A stretch of 64,000 nt of DNA from Candidatus Phosphoribacter hodrii. GTDB taxonomy: Bacteria; Actinomycetota; Actinomycetes; Actinomycetales; Dermatophilaceae. Made by a program: the position numbers and the translations under genes. The notes under the pieces are model-generated. The model saw nothing but the letters and a program-made list of their open reading frames with translations, made no database searches and was not told the DNA's origin. Below, in pieces: positions 55,439 to 63,623 of this stretch. The stretch covers positions 124,001 to 188,000 of the forward strand of contig JADJIB010000001.1 in NCBI GenBank assembly GCA_016707175.1. The letters are read 5' to 3'. The first letter of the stretch is position 1. Every line of letters begins with the position of its first letter.

Positions 55439-56574
55439 GCGCGCCTCCCGTGCAGCCGGACCGCGATGAGCAGGCTGATGAGGGCGTATGCCGCGAGCGC
55501 CGCCACCTGCGGCCACACCTCGGGGAAGCCGGCGCCCTTGAGCAGCACCGAGCGCGAGATCGTCACCATGTAGCGGGCCGGGAAGAGCCGACTGATCCAC
55601 TCAAGGACCGGCGGGATCTGATCGAGCGCAAAGGCGAACCCGGACAACAGGAACGCCGGCAGGAACGCGACGAGGAAGGCCGCCATGTTGGCCGTGTCGA
55701 GGCTCGGCGCGACGGCCGAGACGATGAGGCCGATGCCCAGGCAGGAGGCCACAAAGAGGGTCGCACCGACCGCCAACGCCACGGGGTCGCCCCGCATCGG
55801 CACCCCGAAGAGGACCACCCCGAGCACGGCGATAACGACGATGTCGAGGAACGCCATGATGACCCACGGAGTCAGTTTGCCGACCATGAGCTCGATCCGC
55901 CGCAGGGGGCTGACCATGAGTTGCTCGGCGGTGCCCTGCTCCCGCTCGCGCACCAGCGTCACAGCGGTCTGCTGGGCGGTGACGATCATGATGATGACCA
56001 CCATGAGCCCGGGCACGAGGAAGATCGACGATGCCCGATCAGGGTTGTACCACGTGCGCAATCTCGGTTCCACCAAACCGATTTGGCCGAGGTCGACCCC
56101 TTGGGTCGACGCCCATTCGACAGCGAGCGCGCGCCCATAGAGCTGGTTGAGAGCCATGCTGTAGGTCTGCGCGACGCGCGCCGAGTTGGGCTCGCTGCCG
56201 TCGACGAGGACTCCCACCTGGGCCTGCTCACCGCGCGCGAGAGAAGCAGCGAACCCGGCGGGGACGATGACCGCCACCTGGGCCTCGTTGCGGTCGAACG
56301 CCGTGTCGACCGCAGTCGGGTCGGCGCCGTGCCCGACCACGTCGAACAGCCCGGACGCCTCATACGCCCGCAGGTATGCCGCGCTGTCGGGCGTGTGGTC
56401 CAGGTCGACGACGACGGTGGGCAGGTGTCGGACATCGAAGCTGATCGCGTAGGCGAAGAGCAGCAGTTGGATGATCGGCATGATGAGGACGACCGCGAGC
56501 AGCCGCGGGTCGCGCCCGACGTGGATGAACTCCTTGCGCACCACGGCGCCGATCCGGACTCCTGCGCCGCTCAT
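55435..56574 (-). CDS. ABC-2 type permease (YbhS-like)
   Basis: A 379-residue permease related to its downstream neighbour: VVRKEFIHVGRDPRLLAVVLIMPIIQLLLFAYAISFDV at the N-terminus, an extracytoplasmic domain, and VTLVREREQGTAEQLMVSPLRRIELMVGKLTPW before the membrane bundle. The ATG at 56574 overlaps the ATPase stop (ATGA). The two permeases together with the two ATPases suggest a heterodimeric exporter, as in E. coli YbhFSR where YbhF is a fused double ATPase. Confidence 0.9.
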   Translation of the reverse strand: MSGAGVRIGAVVRKEFIHVGRDPRLLAVVLIMPIIQLLLFAYAISFDVRHLPTVVVDLDHTPDSAAYLRAYEASGLFDVVGHGADPTAVDTAFDRNEAQVAVIVPAGFAASLARGEQAQVGVLVDGSEPNSARVAQTYSMALNQLYGRALAVEWASTQGVDLGQIGLVEPRLRTWYNPDRASSIFLVPGLMVVIIMIVTAQQTAVTLVREREQGTAEQLMVSPLRRIELMVGKLTPWVIMAFLDIVVIAVLGVVLFGVPMRGDPVALAVGATLFVASCLGIGLIVSAVAPSLDTANMAAFLVAFLPAFLLSGFAFALDQIPPVLEWISRLFPARYMVTISRSVLLKGAGFPEVWPQVAALAAYALISLLIAVRLHGRRA

Positions 56575-57521
56575 CGGCCGGCCTCGGCGAGGACCGCGAA
56601 GGCGGTCTCCATGTCGACGCGCGTGGGAGTCACCCGGACCGTGGGGAATCCGGCCGCCCGCAAGTGGGTCGTGATGGCCCCCTCGACGCTCGCAAGCGAG
56701 CCCTCCCAGAGCACTCGGACGACCTCGCCGAAGACGTGGGGTGAGCCGACTCCCGGCAGGTCGGCGAGCGCGGCGAGAGCGGCTCGCGGGTCGGCTCCCG
56801 ACACCTCGACCAGGGTGCCGGGAACGAGGGCGGTGATCTCCTCCGGCGTGCCCTGTTGCTGGATCCGTCCGTCCTGGAGGAAGGCGATCGCCGAGCAACG
56901 CTCAGCCTCGTCCATATAGGGCGTGGCCACGACGACGGTGGTGCCGCCCCGGTGCAACCCGGCCAGCACCCGCCAGAACTCCCGGCGCGACACCGGGTCG
57001 ACACCAGTGGTGGGTTCGTCGAGCAGGAGCAACTCGGGCTCGTGCATGAGGGTGGTGGCGAGCATGAGCTTCTGCTTCATTCCCCCCGACAGATGCCGCG
57101 CCTGGCGACCGCCGAACTCGGCCAGCCCCATGCTGTCCAGCAAGGCCGCGGATCGCTCGCGCCGGACCTGCTTCGGGACGCCTCGGACGGTCGCGAAGAA
57201 GTCAAGGTTCTCGGCGACGGTGAGGTCGGGATACATCGAAAACCGTTGCGACATATAGCCGATCCGGCCGGTGATGGCCGAGGCCTCAGAGGCGGTCGAA
57301 TGCCCCAGGACCAAGGCCTCCCCCGCGTCCGGCAGCAGCACGGTGGCCAGCATCCGGATGAGCGTCGACTTGCCGGCCCCGTCCGGACCGAGCAGACCAA
57401 AGACCGCGCCGCGCTGCACGACGAGGTCGACCCCGTCGACCGCCACGACGTCGCCGAAGCGTCGGGTGAGTCCCTGCGTCGACACCGCCGGTGCGGCAGG
57501 GCTGGCTCCAGTGATGGCCAT
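56571..57521 (-). CDS. ABC transporter ATP-binding protein (YbhF-like, first of two)
   Basis: A 316-residue ABC ATPase with a complete set of motifs: Walker A GPDGAGKSTLIRML near residue 45, YMSQRFSMYPDLTV, signature HLSGGMKQKLMLA, Walker B LLLLDEPTTGVD with the catalytic E, and VATPYMDEAER, where the usual switch H is replaced by P. It therefore keeps the glutamate that the second ATPase lacks, while the latter keeps the histidine. This complementary loss fits a heterodimer with one active site of mixed origin. One base separates it from the adaptor gene. Confidence 0.9.
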   Translation of the reverse strand: MAITGASPAAPAVSTQGLTRRFGDVVAVDGVDLVVQRGAVFGLLGPDGAGKSTLIRMLATVLLPDAGEALVLGHSTASEASAITGRIGYMSQRFSMYPDLTVAENLDFFATVRGVPKQVRRERSAALLDSMGLAEFGGRQARHLSGGMKQKLMLATTLMHEPELLLLDEPTTGVDPVSRREFWRVLAGLHRGGTTVVVATPYMDEAERCSAIAFLQDGRIQQQGTPEEITALVPGTLVEVSGADPRAALAALADLPGVGSPHVFGEVVRVLWEGSLASVEGAITTHLRAAGFPTVRVTPTRVDMETAFAVLAEAGR

Positions 57522-57522
57522 G

Positions 57523-58317
57523 TCAGCGCAAGGTGACGTCGACCGGCATACCCGGTTTGAGGGTCCCCGAGGAGTCAGAGATGGTGACCCGCACCTCGTA
57601 AACGAGCTTCGCCCGCTGCTCAGCCGTCTGCACGGTGTTGGGGGTGAACTCCGCCTGCGCCGAGACGAAGGAGACGGTGCCCGCGATGGCGGCACCGCCG
57701 GAGTCGGAGGACACCGACACCGCCTGACCGACCGACACCGTGCCGATGCGGGTCTCGGGAACATAGACCCGGACGAACAGGTCGTGCAGATCGACGATCG
57801 AGGCGAGGATCCGCCCAGGGGCGGCGTTCTGGCCGACGTTGGTGACGACCGTGACGACCCGGCCGTCGCGAGGTGCAGTCACCGAGGCGTAGCCGAGTTG
57901 CACCTGCGCGAGGGAGACGGCGGCGTTGGCCTGCTCGACCCGCGCCTCGGCGGCGGTGACGTCGGCCTTGGTGCCGGAGTCCTTGGCGTTGGTGACCGCA
58001 GCCTGGGCGGCGATCACCCCCTGCTGGGCCTGCTTGAGTTGCAGATCGAGCGCCGCGGTGTCGAGGGTGACGATGGGCTGGCCCTTGGTCACCTGGTCGC
58101 CCTCCGCCACGGGCACGGTGAGCACCCGGCCGGCGATGGCCGAGGAGATGTCGTACTGCCTGGCTTCGACCTGCCCGTTGAGCGCGGTGCTGGCCGATGC
58201 CTCGGGCTGGTTGGCCGTGCGCCACCACCACCAGCCTCCGCCCGCGAGCGCGACGACGAGAACGACGATCACGGGGATGGGAGGGTGCTTGCGACCGTGG
58301 CCTGCCATGGACGTCAC
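57523..58317 (-). CDS. HlyD/MFP family membrane-fusion (adaptor) protein
   Basis: A 264-residue single-pass protein: hydrophobic anchor (PVIVVLVVALAGGGWWWW), lipoyl half-motif GQVEARQYDISSAIAGRVLTVPVAEGDQVTKGQPIVTLD, a short alpha-hairpin (LKQAQQGVIAAQAAV to RVEQANAAVSLAQVQL), the second lipoyl half TAPRDGRVVTVVTNVGQ, and a beta-barrel ending KPGMPVDVTLR. It resembles YbhG. It would bridge the ABC exporter to outer layers; in a monoderm its partner is unclear. Start GTG 58317 or ATG 58308. Confidence 0.88.
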   Translation of the reverse strand: MTSMAGHGRKHPPIPVIVVLVVALAGGGWWWWRTANQPEASASTALNGQVEARQYDISSAIAGRVLTVPVAEGDQVTKGQPIVTLDTAALDLQLKQAQQGVIAAQAAVTNAKDSGTKADVTAAEARVEQANAAVSLAQVQLGYASVTAPRDGRVVTVVTNVGQNAAPGRILASIVDLHDLFVRVYVPETRIGTVSVGQAVSVSSDSGGAAIAGTVSFVSAQAEFTPNTVQTAEQRAKLVYEVRVTISDSSGTLKPGMPVDVTLR

Positions 58318-58349
58318 CTTGCTTCGTGGATCAGCGGGTTGAAGGGGGG

Positions 58350-59804
58350 TTATTTCGTGGGCGGGTGGCAGCCGCGGAGAGTGACCTCCACGGGCACGCC
58401 TGGGGGCAGCGGGTTCTGGGTCGTCACGTCGACGGGCACGGCCCGCGTGAGGTGCACCTCGTCGGTGACGTTGGAGCTCGGTGGGTAGTCGGCGCGGTCG
58501 CTGATGAGGGTGACCGCGCCTGGCACGGCGGCGCCGGCGGGCATCCAGTCGCCGCGCACCGAAGCGGGGTCGTCCAGGCAGATGGTGGCGAGTTGGTCCG
58601 GCGCGAGCCAGACCTGGATGGTCGCGGGTCCGGTGGGCCGGATCGTCGCGAGGACGGCCCCAGGTGGCAGCAGGTCGCCTGCGGAGGCGGCCTTGACGAC
58701 CACACCGGTCACCGGAGCGGTGACGGTCGTCCGCGCCTGCTGCTCTCGGGCCAGATCGACGGCAACCGCAGCGGTGTCGGCCATGACCCGGCTGATGGCC
58801 TGGGCGTCGACGAGTTGCACCCGGGCATCGGCGAGGGCGGCGCGGCCGTCCTCGACAGTCGACAGTCCGGTGCGGACCTCGCTCGCCTTCGTGGCGAGTT
58901 GGGCCAGCCCGGAGTCGATCCGCTTGAGGCCCGAGCGCATCTCGGTGAGGCCGGCGTCGAGTTTCGCCAGGCCTGCGGTGGCGGTGGCGATCCCCGTGGC
59001 GAGTGCGGCGAGTTGCGCGGTGAGCTCTGCCCTGGTGGGCGTGCCGGGCGGGAGCGGGACGCTCGGGTCGGTCGGCAGGCCCGCGAGGATGGCGCGCAGC
59101 GTGGTTTGGGTGGCGGTCAGGTCTTCGAGTGTCTGCGCGAGACCAGCCCGATTGCCCTGCAGCGCAGTCTGGTTCGCGTTGAGCTGGGTGCGGTTGGACG
59201 TGAGCGTGGCGCGGCTCGAGGCGATCGTCGCCAGCGCCGTGGTGAGTTGGCCATGCTTGTCGGTGAGGGTGGCTCGCTGGTCGTCGACCTCAGCGATCCG
59301 GTCAGCGAGCACCGGAACTTGAGCGGCGGCCGTCGCGGCGGTCGCTTCCGCAGCCCGCACCCCCGCCGCGAGTATGCCGTCCTCCACCGTCGCGATCGGC
59401 TGTCCCGCAGTCACCTGGGAACCTTCTCGGACTGTCACCGTCGCCAGTCGCCACACTCCCCCGAGGCCGGTGATGGTCACTGTCGGCGAGACGGTGCGGA
59501 CGTTCGCTTGCTGAGCTGGTGCCTGGCTCTGGGCTGAGGTCTGCGTGGCAGCGAAGCCGGCGTCAAGGTCGACGGTGGGCATGCCGATGGCCGGCATGGC
59601 GACGACCGTGAGGGACTCCTGGACGGTGCCGACGAGGTGCAGCGTGGCCGTGTCGCGCCAGCAGGCACCGAGTGCCGTCGCGAAGACAACAAGCGCCGCG
59701 ATTGCCGCGAGCCGAGTCGCTGTCGTGGGCGTGGCGCCACGGGTGGCGAGCGTCGACGAGTGGCCGGCGGGACGGCATACCGGACGAGGGAGGAGACCAC
59801 TCAT
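58350..59804 (-). CDS. Second HlyD-like membrane-fusion lipoprotein with long coiled coil
   Basis: A 484-residue exported protein. A hydrophobic segment ends in a lipobox (ATALGAC), so it is likely a lipoprotein. Two lipoyl-like halves (VWRLATVTVREGSQVTAGQPIATVEDG; VTAPVTGVVVKAASAGDLLPPGAVLATIRP) flank a long alpha-hairpin of about 200 residues (residues 140-350) with repeated Leu/Thr/Ala heptads such as RATLTSNRTQLNANQTALQGNRAGLAQTLEDL. The stop is 33 bases from the next adaptor and the start overlaps the TetR gene by four bases (ATGA). The length of the hairpin suggests a role in spanning the thick wall. Confidence 0.85.
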   Translation of the reverse strand: MSGLLPRPVCRPAGHSSTLATRGATPTTATRLAAIAALVVFATALGACWRDTATLHLVGTVQESLTVVAMPAIGMPTVDLDAGFAATQTSAQSQAPAQQANVRTVSPTVTITGLGGVWRLATVTVREGSQVTAGQPIATVEDGILAAGVRAAEATAATAAAQVPVLADRIAEVDDQRATLTDKHGQLTTALATIASSRATLTSNRTQLNANQTALQGNRAGLAQTLEDLTATQTTLRAILAGLPTDPSVPLPPGTPTRAELTAQLAALATGIATATAGLAKLDAGLTEMRSGLKRIDSGLAQLATKASEVRTGLSTVEDGRAALADARVQLVDAQAISRVMADTAAVAVDLAREQQARTTVTAPVTGVVVKAASAGDLLPPGAVLATIRPTGPATIQVWLAPDQLATICLDDPASVRGDWMPAGAAVPGAVTLISDRADYPPSSNVTDEVHLTRAVPVDVTTQNPLPPGVPVEVTLRGCHPPTK

Positions 59805-60430
59805 GGTCGATCACCTGCGGGCGCAAGGGTGGCAAGGAAGGCGTCGACGACGTACCCCAGCGCATGGGCGTCCGGGAGGCGCGGAGGGCCGTCGACGAGC
59901 AGACCATCGAGGATGACGAAGCTGACGACCGGGCCGATGAACATGCGCGCGGTGAGGCCGGGCTGCGGCGGTTCGACGACGCCTTCGGCCGCCGCGGCGC
60001 CGAGGATCGCCTCCACGAGCCCGAAGAGTTGGTTGGGGATCACGTCGCGGACGGCGTCGCGGACCTCGGGCACGCGATAGGCGTCGCCGAGGACGACTCG
60101 GAGCAGGTTGATGGTGTCGTTGCGCATGAACCGGCGGACGAGCGCGGTCGCAACGGCGAGCAGTGTCGCGCGGAGTTGGGCCATGCTGGTGATTGGCGCC
60201 GGGGCCCCGACGTCGACCCGCAGATGCCCGAGTTCGCCGTCGAGAAAGTCGGCGAACAGCTCACCCTTGCTGGGGAAGTAGCTGTAGATCGTTTGTTTGC
60301 TCACCCCGGCGAGGGCGGTGACGGCGTCCATGGAGGTGGCGGCGTAACCCCGCTCGAGGAAGACCTCACGCGCCGCCTTGGTGATCTGCGCGCGCTTGGC
60401 GGCCGCCCTGTTCACCGCCGGCTTGGCCAT
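59801..60430 (-). CDS. TetR/AcrR family repressor of the efflux operon
   Basis: A 209-residue regulator. The N-terminal HTH is clear: ITKAAREVFLERGYAATSMDAVTALAGVSKQTIYSYFPSKGELF (residues 15-58). The C-terminal ligand domain has the TetR_C_7-like sequence NQLFGLVEAILGAAAAEGVVEPPQPGLTARMFIGPVVSFV. It is the first gene of the seven-gene run ending at 53330, linked by ATGA overlaps, so it controls its own and the exporter's synthesis. The likely operator lies 8 bases before the start codon. The start is ATG 60430 with no ribosome-binding site, fitting leaderless mRNA. Confidence 0.92.
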   Translation of the reverse strand: MAKPAVNRAAAKRAQITKAAREVFLERGYAATSMDAVTALAGVSKQTIYSYFPSKGELFADFLDGELGHLRVDVGAPAPITSMAQLRATLLAVATALVRRFMRNDTINLLRVVLGDAYRVPEVRDAVRDVIPNQLFGLVEAILGAAAAEGVVEPPQPGLTARMFIGPVVSFVILDGLLVDGPPRLPDAHALGYVVDAFLATLAPAGDRP

Positions 60431-60437
60431 GAATCAA

Positions 60438-60466
60438 ACTGTACGGTTCAGTGTGATCGAGGGCAA
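60438..60466 (-). promoter_or_regulatory. Leaderless promoter with TetR-type palindromic operator
   Basis: On the minus strand TTGCCC (60466-60461) and TACAGT (60443-60438) are separated by 17 bases. Transcription would start at or next to the ATG at 60430. The 15-base palindrome ACTGTACGGTTCAGT (60438-60452; arms ACTG[TA]AC and GT[TA]CAGT) covers the -10 and would be blocked by a TetR dimer. Confidence 0.75.
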
Positions 60467-60594
60467 GAGGGGGTCTAACGTCCCCACGGCGCTACCCCAC
60501 CGTCCGGAAGCAGCGTCGGCACGGACAGGGCCGGGGGGACGCAATCCTCCGGATCGGCAGGGCAACAGCGGGCTACCCGCGCATACTCGACCTC

Positions 60595-61401
60595 ATGAGA
60601 GACCGCCGAAGCATCTGGCGGGCCGGGGGGGGGGGGGGCGGGGGGGGGGCCCGGGGGGGGCCGCGGGGGGGGGGGGCCCGGGGGGGGGGGGCCGGGGGGC
60701 CCCCCCGGGGGGGCGGGGGGGGGGGCGGCGGGGCGGGCCGGGGGCCGGGCCGGGGGGCGCCGGGGGGGGGCGGGGCCTCGTGCTGGTCGTCGTGGCGTCC
60801 TCGGTCCTCGTCGAGTGGGTCGGCCTGTGGGGGGTCTTCCGGGCGAGCCCGCCGGGGGGGCCCCCCCCCCGGCCGGGGGGGGGGGGGGGGGGGGGGGGGC
60901 CCCCGCGGGCGGGCGGCCGGGGCGCGCGCCCCCGGGCCCGGCCCGGCCCGGGGGGCCCGCGGCGCGGGGGGCCCAAGCGCCGGGACCACTGCTTCCGAGG
61001 AGTTGATTCGTCTCGCCAAGGGATCAGAGGAGTCCCTGGTGAGGTCCCTCATCGGAAAGGAAGCCACGGCCCGCGGTACCAACGCGGACGAGGCGGCCAA
61101 TCTGTGGGTGACCAGATTCACGAGTGCCCATGTCGCATACCAAGAAATCAGCCCTCACGCCCGCGCGGTCGGATGTGAGGCGGTCACAAGTTGGCTAGGT
61201 GCTTTGGCGACGCCGACCACCGATGACGATCTGTCGGCCCACGTGCAGGTGGCCCTGGCGATCGCCAACCTGAATAGCGTGGTGAGCAATAGGGCCCTCG
61301 TGGCGGATCTTCAGGGTGCCACCGAGCGCGCCGCCAACGGGGAGCCGATCTACCTGACGGTGCTGATGATGAAGACGGGCCTTTGCCAGGTGGTCGGCTG
61401 A
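60595..61401 (+). CDS. Hypothetical protein with damaged G/C-only interior
   Basis: The C-terminal 135 codons (from about 60990: TTASEELIRLAKGSEESLVRSLIGKEATARGTNADEAANLWVTRFTSAHVAYQEISP... to MMKTGLCQVVG) look like a real helical domain, normal in codon use, and end at TGA 61401. Upstream, a readable stretch at 60779-60850 gives a hydrophobic helix (VLVVVASSVLVEWVGLWGVF) in a different frame. The intervening 60617-60777 and 60847-60974 contain no A or T and cannot be trusted. ATG 60595 (MRDRRSIWRA) is the likely start. I suspect a membrane-anchored protein. Function unknown. Confidence 0.5.
   Translation: MRDRRSIWRAGGGGGGGGARGGPRGGGARGGGAGGPPRGGGGGGGGAGRGPGRGAPGGGGASCWSSWRPRSSSSGSACGGSSGRARRGGPPPGRGGGGGGGGPRGRAAGARAPGPGPARGARGAGGPSAGTTASEELIRLAKGSEESLVRSLIGKEATARGTNADEAANLWVTRFTSAHVAYQEISPHARAVGCEAVTSWLGALATPTTDDDLSAHVQVALAIANLNSVVSNRALVADLQGATERAANGEPIYLTVLMMKTGLCQVVG
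60617..60974. repeat. Two G/C-only tracts (161 and 128 bases), probable assembly artefact
   Basis: Positions 60617-60777 and 60847-60974 hold only G and C, with long G runs and C runs. Between them 60778-60846 is normal sequence. Such tracts are not expected even at 75% GC and break all reading frames of the gene. Confidence 0.85.
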
Positions 61402-61418
61402 CGTGCGGCCGGCCGAGC

Positions 61419-62096
61419 TCAGATCATCCGGCGGCCGGCGGCCCAGGCGGTCAGCTCGTGGCGACTCGACAACTGCAACTTCCGCAACACCGACGACACG
61501 TGCGTCTCGACCGTCTTGATCGAGATGAACAGTTCCTTGGCCACTTCCTTGTACTGATACCCCCGCGCAATCAGCCGCATCACCTCACGCTCGCGCGCCG
61601 ACAGCCGGTCGAGCTCCTCGTCGACCTCGGCGATCTCGCCCGCCGCCGCCCCGAACGCATCCAACACAAAGCCCGCCAGCCGCGGGCTGAACACCGCGTC
61701 CCCGTCGCCGACCCGCTGGATCGCCCGCATGAGGTCGGTGCCGCTGATCGTCTTGGTGACATAGCCCCGAGCCCCCGCGCGGATCACCGCGATGACGTCC
61801 TCGGCGGCGTCGGACACCGACAGCGCGAGGAACCGCACCGGCGCGCCCGCCTCCGTGGTCAGGTTGCGACACCCGAGCAGCACGTCAACGCCGCCGTTGC
61901 CCATCCCCCCGGGCAGGTGTACGTCGAGCAGCACGACGTCGGGCTTGGTCTCGCGGATCACCTCGATCGCGCGGTCGACGTCGGGCGCCTCGCCAACGAT
62001 CGTCGTCCGCGCGTGGTCGAGCTCGGCCTTCACCCCCGAGCGGAACATCGCGTGGTCATCGACCAGCACCAACCGCACCGGGGTCGGGTCGCTCAT
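61419..62096 (-). CDS. NarL/LuxR-family response regulator
   Basis: A 225-residue two-domain regulator. The receiver (residues 7-125) has the acidic pair LVDDH, the phosphorylated aspartate D58 (VVLLDVHLPGG), the conserved S/T (LALSVSD) and K (YVTKTIS). The C-terminal GerE HTH reads LSAREREVMRLIARGYQYKEVAKELFISIKTVETHVSSVLRKLQL. The start overlaps the kinase stop by four bases (ATGA), so the two form a cognate pair. Its targets probably include envelope-stress genes given the PspC domains next to it. Confidence 0.93.
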   Translation of the reverse strand: MSDPTPVRLVLVDDHAMFRSGVKAELDHARTTIVGEAPDVDRAIEVIRETKPDVVLLDVHLPGGMGNGGVDVLLGCRNLTTEAGAPVRFLALSVSDAAEDVIAVIRAGARGYVTKTISGTDLMRAIQRVGDGDAVFSPRLAGFVLDAFGAAAGEIAEVDEELDRLSAREREVMRLIARGYQYKEVAKELFISIKTVETHVSSVLRKLQLSSRHELTAWAAGRRMI

Positions 62097-63526
62097 CTCG
62101 GGTTCTCCTTCGTCGATGCAGACGCAGCACGGGTATGCCGTGCAGTCGCCCGCGGGGTCACGGCAGGTTCGGGGGTGGCCGGGTCCTCAGACTCCACCGC
62201 CAGGTCATCAGGTTCAGTCGGGGGCGCTGGCGCTGGCGCGAACTCCGGCGGGGTCTCGGGCTCCGGCTCGGGCTCGGGCTCCGGCTCGAGTTCCGGCTCA
62301 GCGTGAGCAGGCGGCGGGAGCGTCAGCGAGACTTCGGTGCCGTTCTCCAGGCGCCGGATCCGGGCCGTCCCCTCGGCCCGCTTCATCCGCCCGATGATCG
62401 ACTCGCGAACGCCCAAGCGGTCATCCCCGATGTCGCTCATCTCGAAGCCGTCGCCGTGGTCGCGAACGAACACCTCGACGCCATTCGGCCCGACCTCCAT
62501 GAACACCGACACCGGCGGACGACCGTGCCGCACCGCGTTGAGCACCGCCTCGCGGGTGGCCTTGACCAGCGCGTCGCCGGCCTCCTCCATCGTCCGATCG
62601 CCGGTCACGACGATCTCGACAGGCACCCCGTGCTCGTCCTCGACCTCGTGGATCTCGGCAGCGACAGCGGCAGCCAGGCTGTTGCTCTCGCGGGACTCTC
62701 CGCCATAGAGCCAGGCCCGCAACTCGCGCTCCTGGCGTCGGGCCAGCCCGGCGACCACCGTCGGGTCATCGGCTCGGCGCTGGATGAGCGCAAGGGTCTG
62801 CAGGACCGAATCATGCAGGTGCGCAGCGATGTCGGCCCGCTCGGTCGCCCGCACCCGCTCGGCCTGCTCGCGTTGCAGCCCGCGATAGAGCCGCAGCGCG
62901 AACGGCGCCGCAATGACGACCGCCCCCGCGAGCACGGCGGCACCGGCGAGCGCGCCGTTGACAACCCCACGCGTGCCTTGCCCCTGCGTCACGATGACGA
63001 CGACGCCGACCATCGCCAACGCGACGCCGACGACGACCTGCACGACACCGACCCAACGGGCTCGGGTCCGGCCGCGGCGACGCCCGGTGGGGTCGTCCAG
63101 TTGGTACCACGCGACGAACGCGCCGGCCGCGATGGCCAGGGCGGGGACGGCATACCTCGCGTCGGTGAACCACGACCCCGCATCACTGGCGAGCGAGATG
63201 CCCCCGGTGACCAGGACGATTCCGCCGAGAACGAGCCAATGGAAGACCGAGAACCGCGGTTGCCGCCGCTCCTCGACCGACTCGGCGATGACCGCGGGGG
63301 CAGCCGACACGGGCAGCACCGCCCACAGCACCAGGTAGATCGCGACGCCCAAGCCACCACCGAACACCGTGAGCAGGACGGCCGCCGCGCGGACGGCGAC
63401 GGCCGGCATACCCAGGAACTCACCCAGCCCCGCGCACACGCCGCCGACGACCGCGTCCGCGCTGGAGCGCGCCAGCGGGGGGCGAGCATGCGGCGGCGAG
63501 GAAGTCACGTCCCCATCTTGGGGCAT
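62093..63526 (-). CDS. PspC-domain sensor histidine kinase
   Basis: A 477-residue membrane kinase. An N-terminal PspC domain (SSADAVVGGVCAGLGEFLGMPAVAVRAAAVLLTVFGGGLGVAIYLVLWAVLP) is followed by four or five more helices. Next come a HisKA_3-type dimerisation helix with the phospho-accepting histidine in ERADIAAHLHDSVLQTLALI, a HATPase domain (ATREAVLNAVRHGRPP, VFVRDHGDGFEMSDIGDDRLGVRESIIGRM) and a long Glu/Pro-rich tail (PELEPEPEPEP...). It belongs to the PspC-containing kinases of Actinobacteria (like those near LiaS/DesK). ATG 63526 is chosen; GTG 63508 is an alternative. Confidence 0.9.
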   Translation of the reverse strand: MPQDGDVTSSPPHARPPLARSSADAVVGGVCAGLGEFLGMPAVAVRAAAVLLTVFGGGLGVAIYLVLWAVLPVSAAPAVIAESVEERRQPRFSVFHWLVLGGIVLVTGGISLASDAGSWFTDARYAVPALAIAAGAFVAWYQLDDPTGRRRGRTRARWVGVVQVVVGVALAMVGVVVIVTQGQGTRGVVNGALAGAAVLAGAVVIAAPFALRLYRGLQREQAERVRATERADIAAHLHDSVLQTLALIQRRADDPTVVAGLARRQERELRAWLYGGESRESNSLAAAVAAEIHEVEDEHGVPVEIVVTGDRTMEEAGDALVKATREAVLNAVRHGRPPVSVFMEVGPNGVEVFVRDHGDGFEMSDIGDDRLGVRESIIGRMKRAEGTARIRRLENGTEVSLTLPPPAHAEPELEPEPEPEPEPETPPEFAPAPAPPTEPDDLAVESEDPATPEPAVTPRATARHTRAASASTKENPR

Positions 63527-63623
63527 GGGTATGCCGTCTGCTCCCCTCACCGGGGCGGGTTCAGGGTGCTTTCAGGGTCCACCCTCATGGCAGGGCGGGC
63601 CTCCGACCAGCGACGATAGGGGC

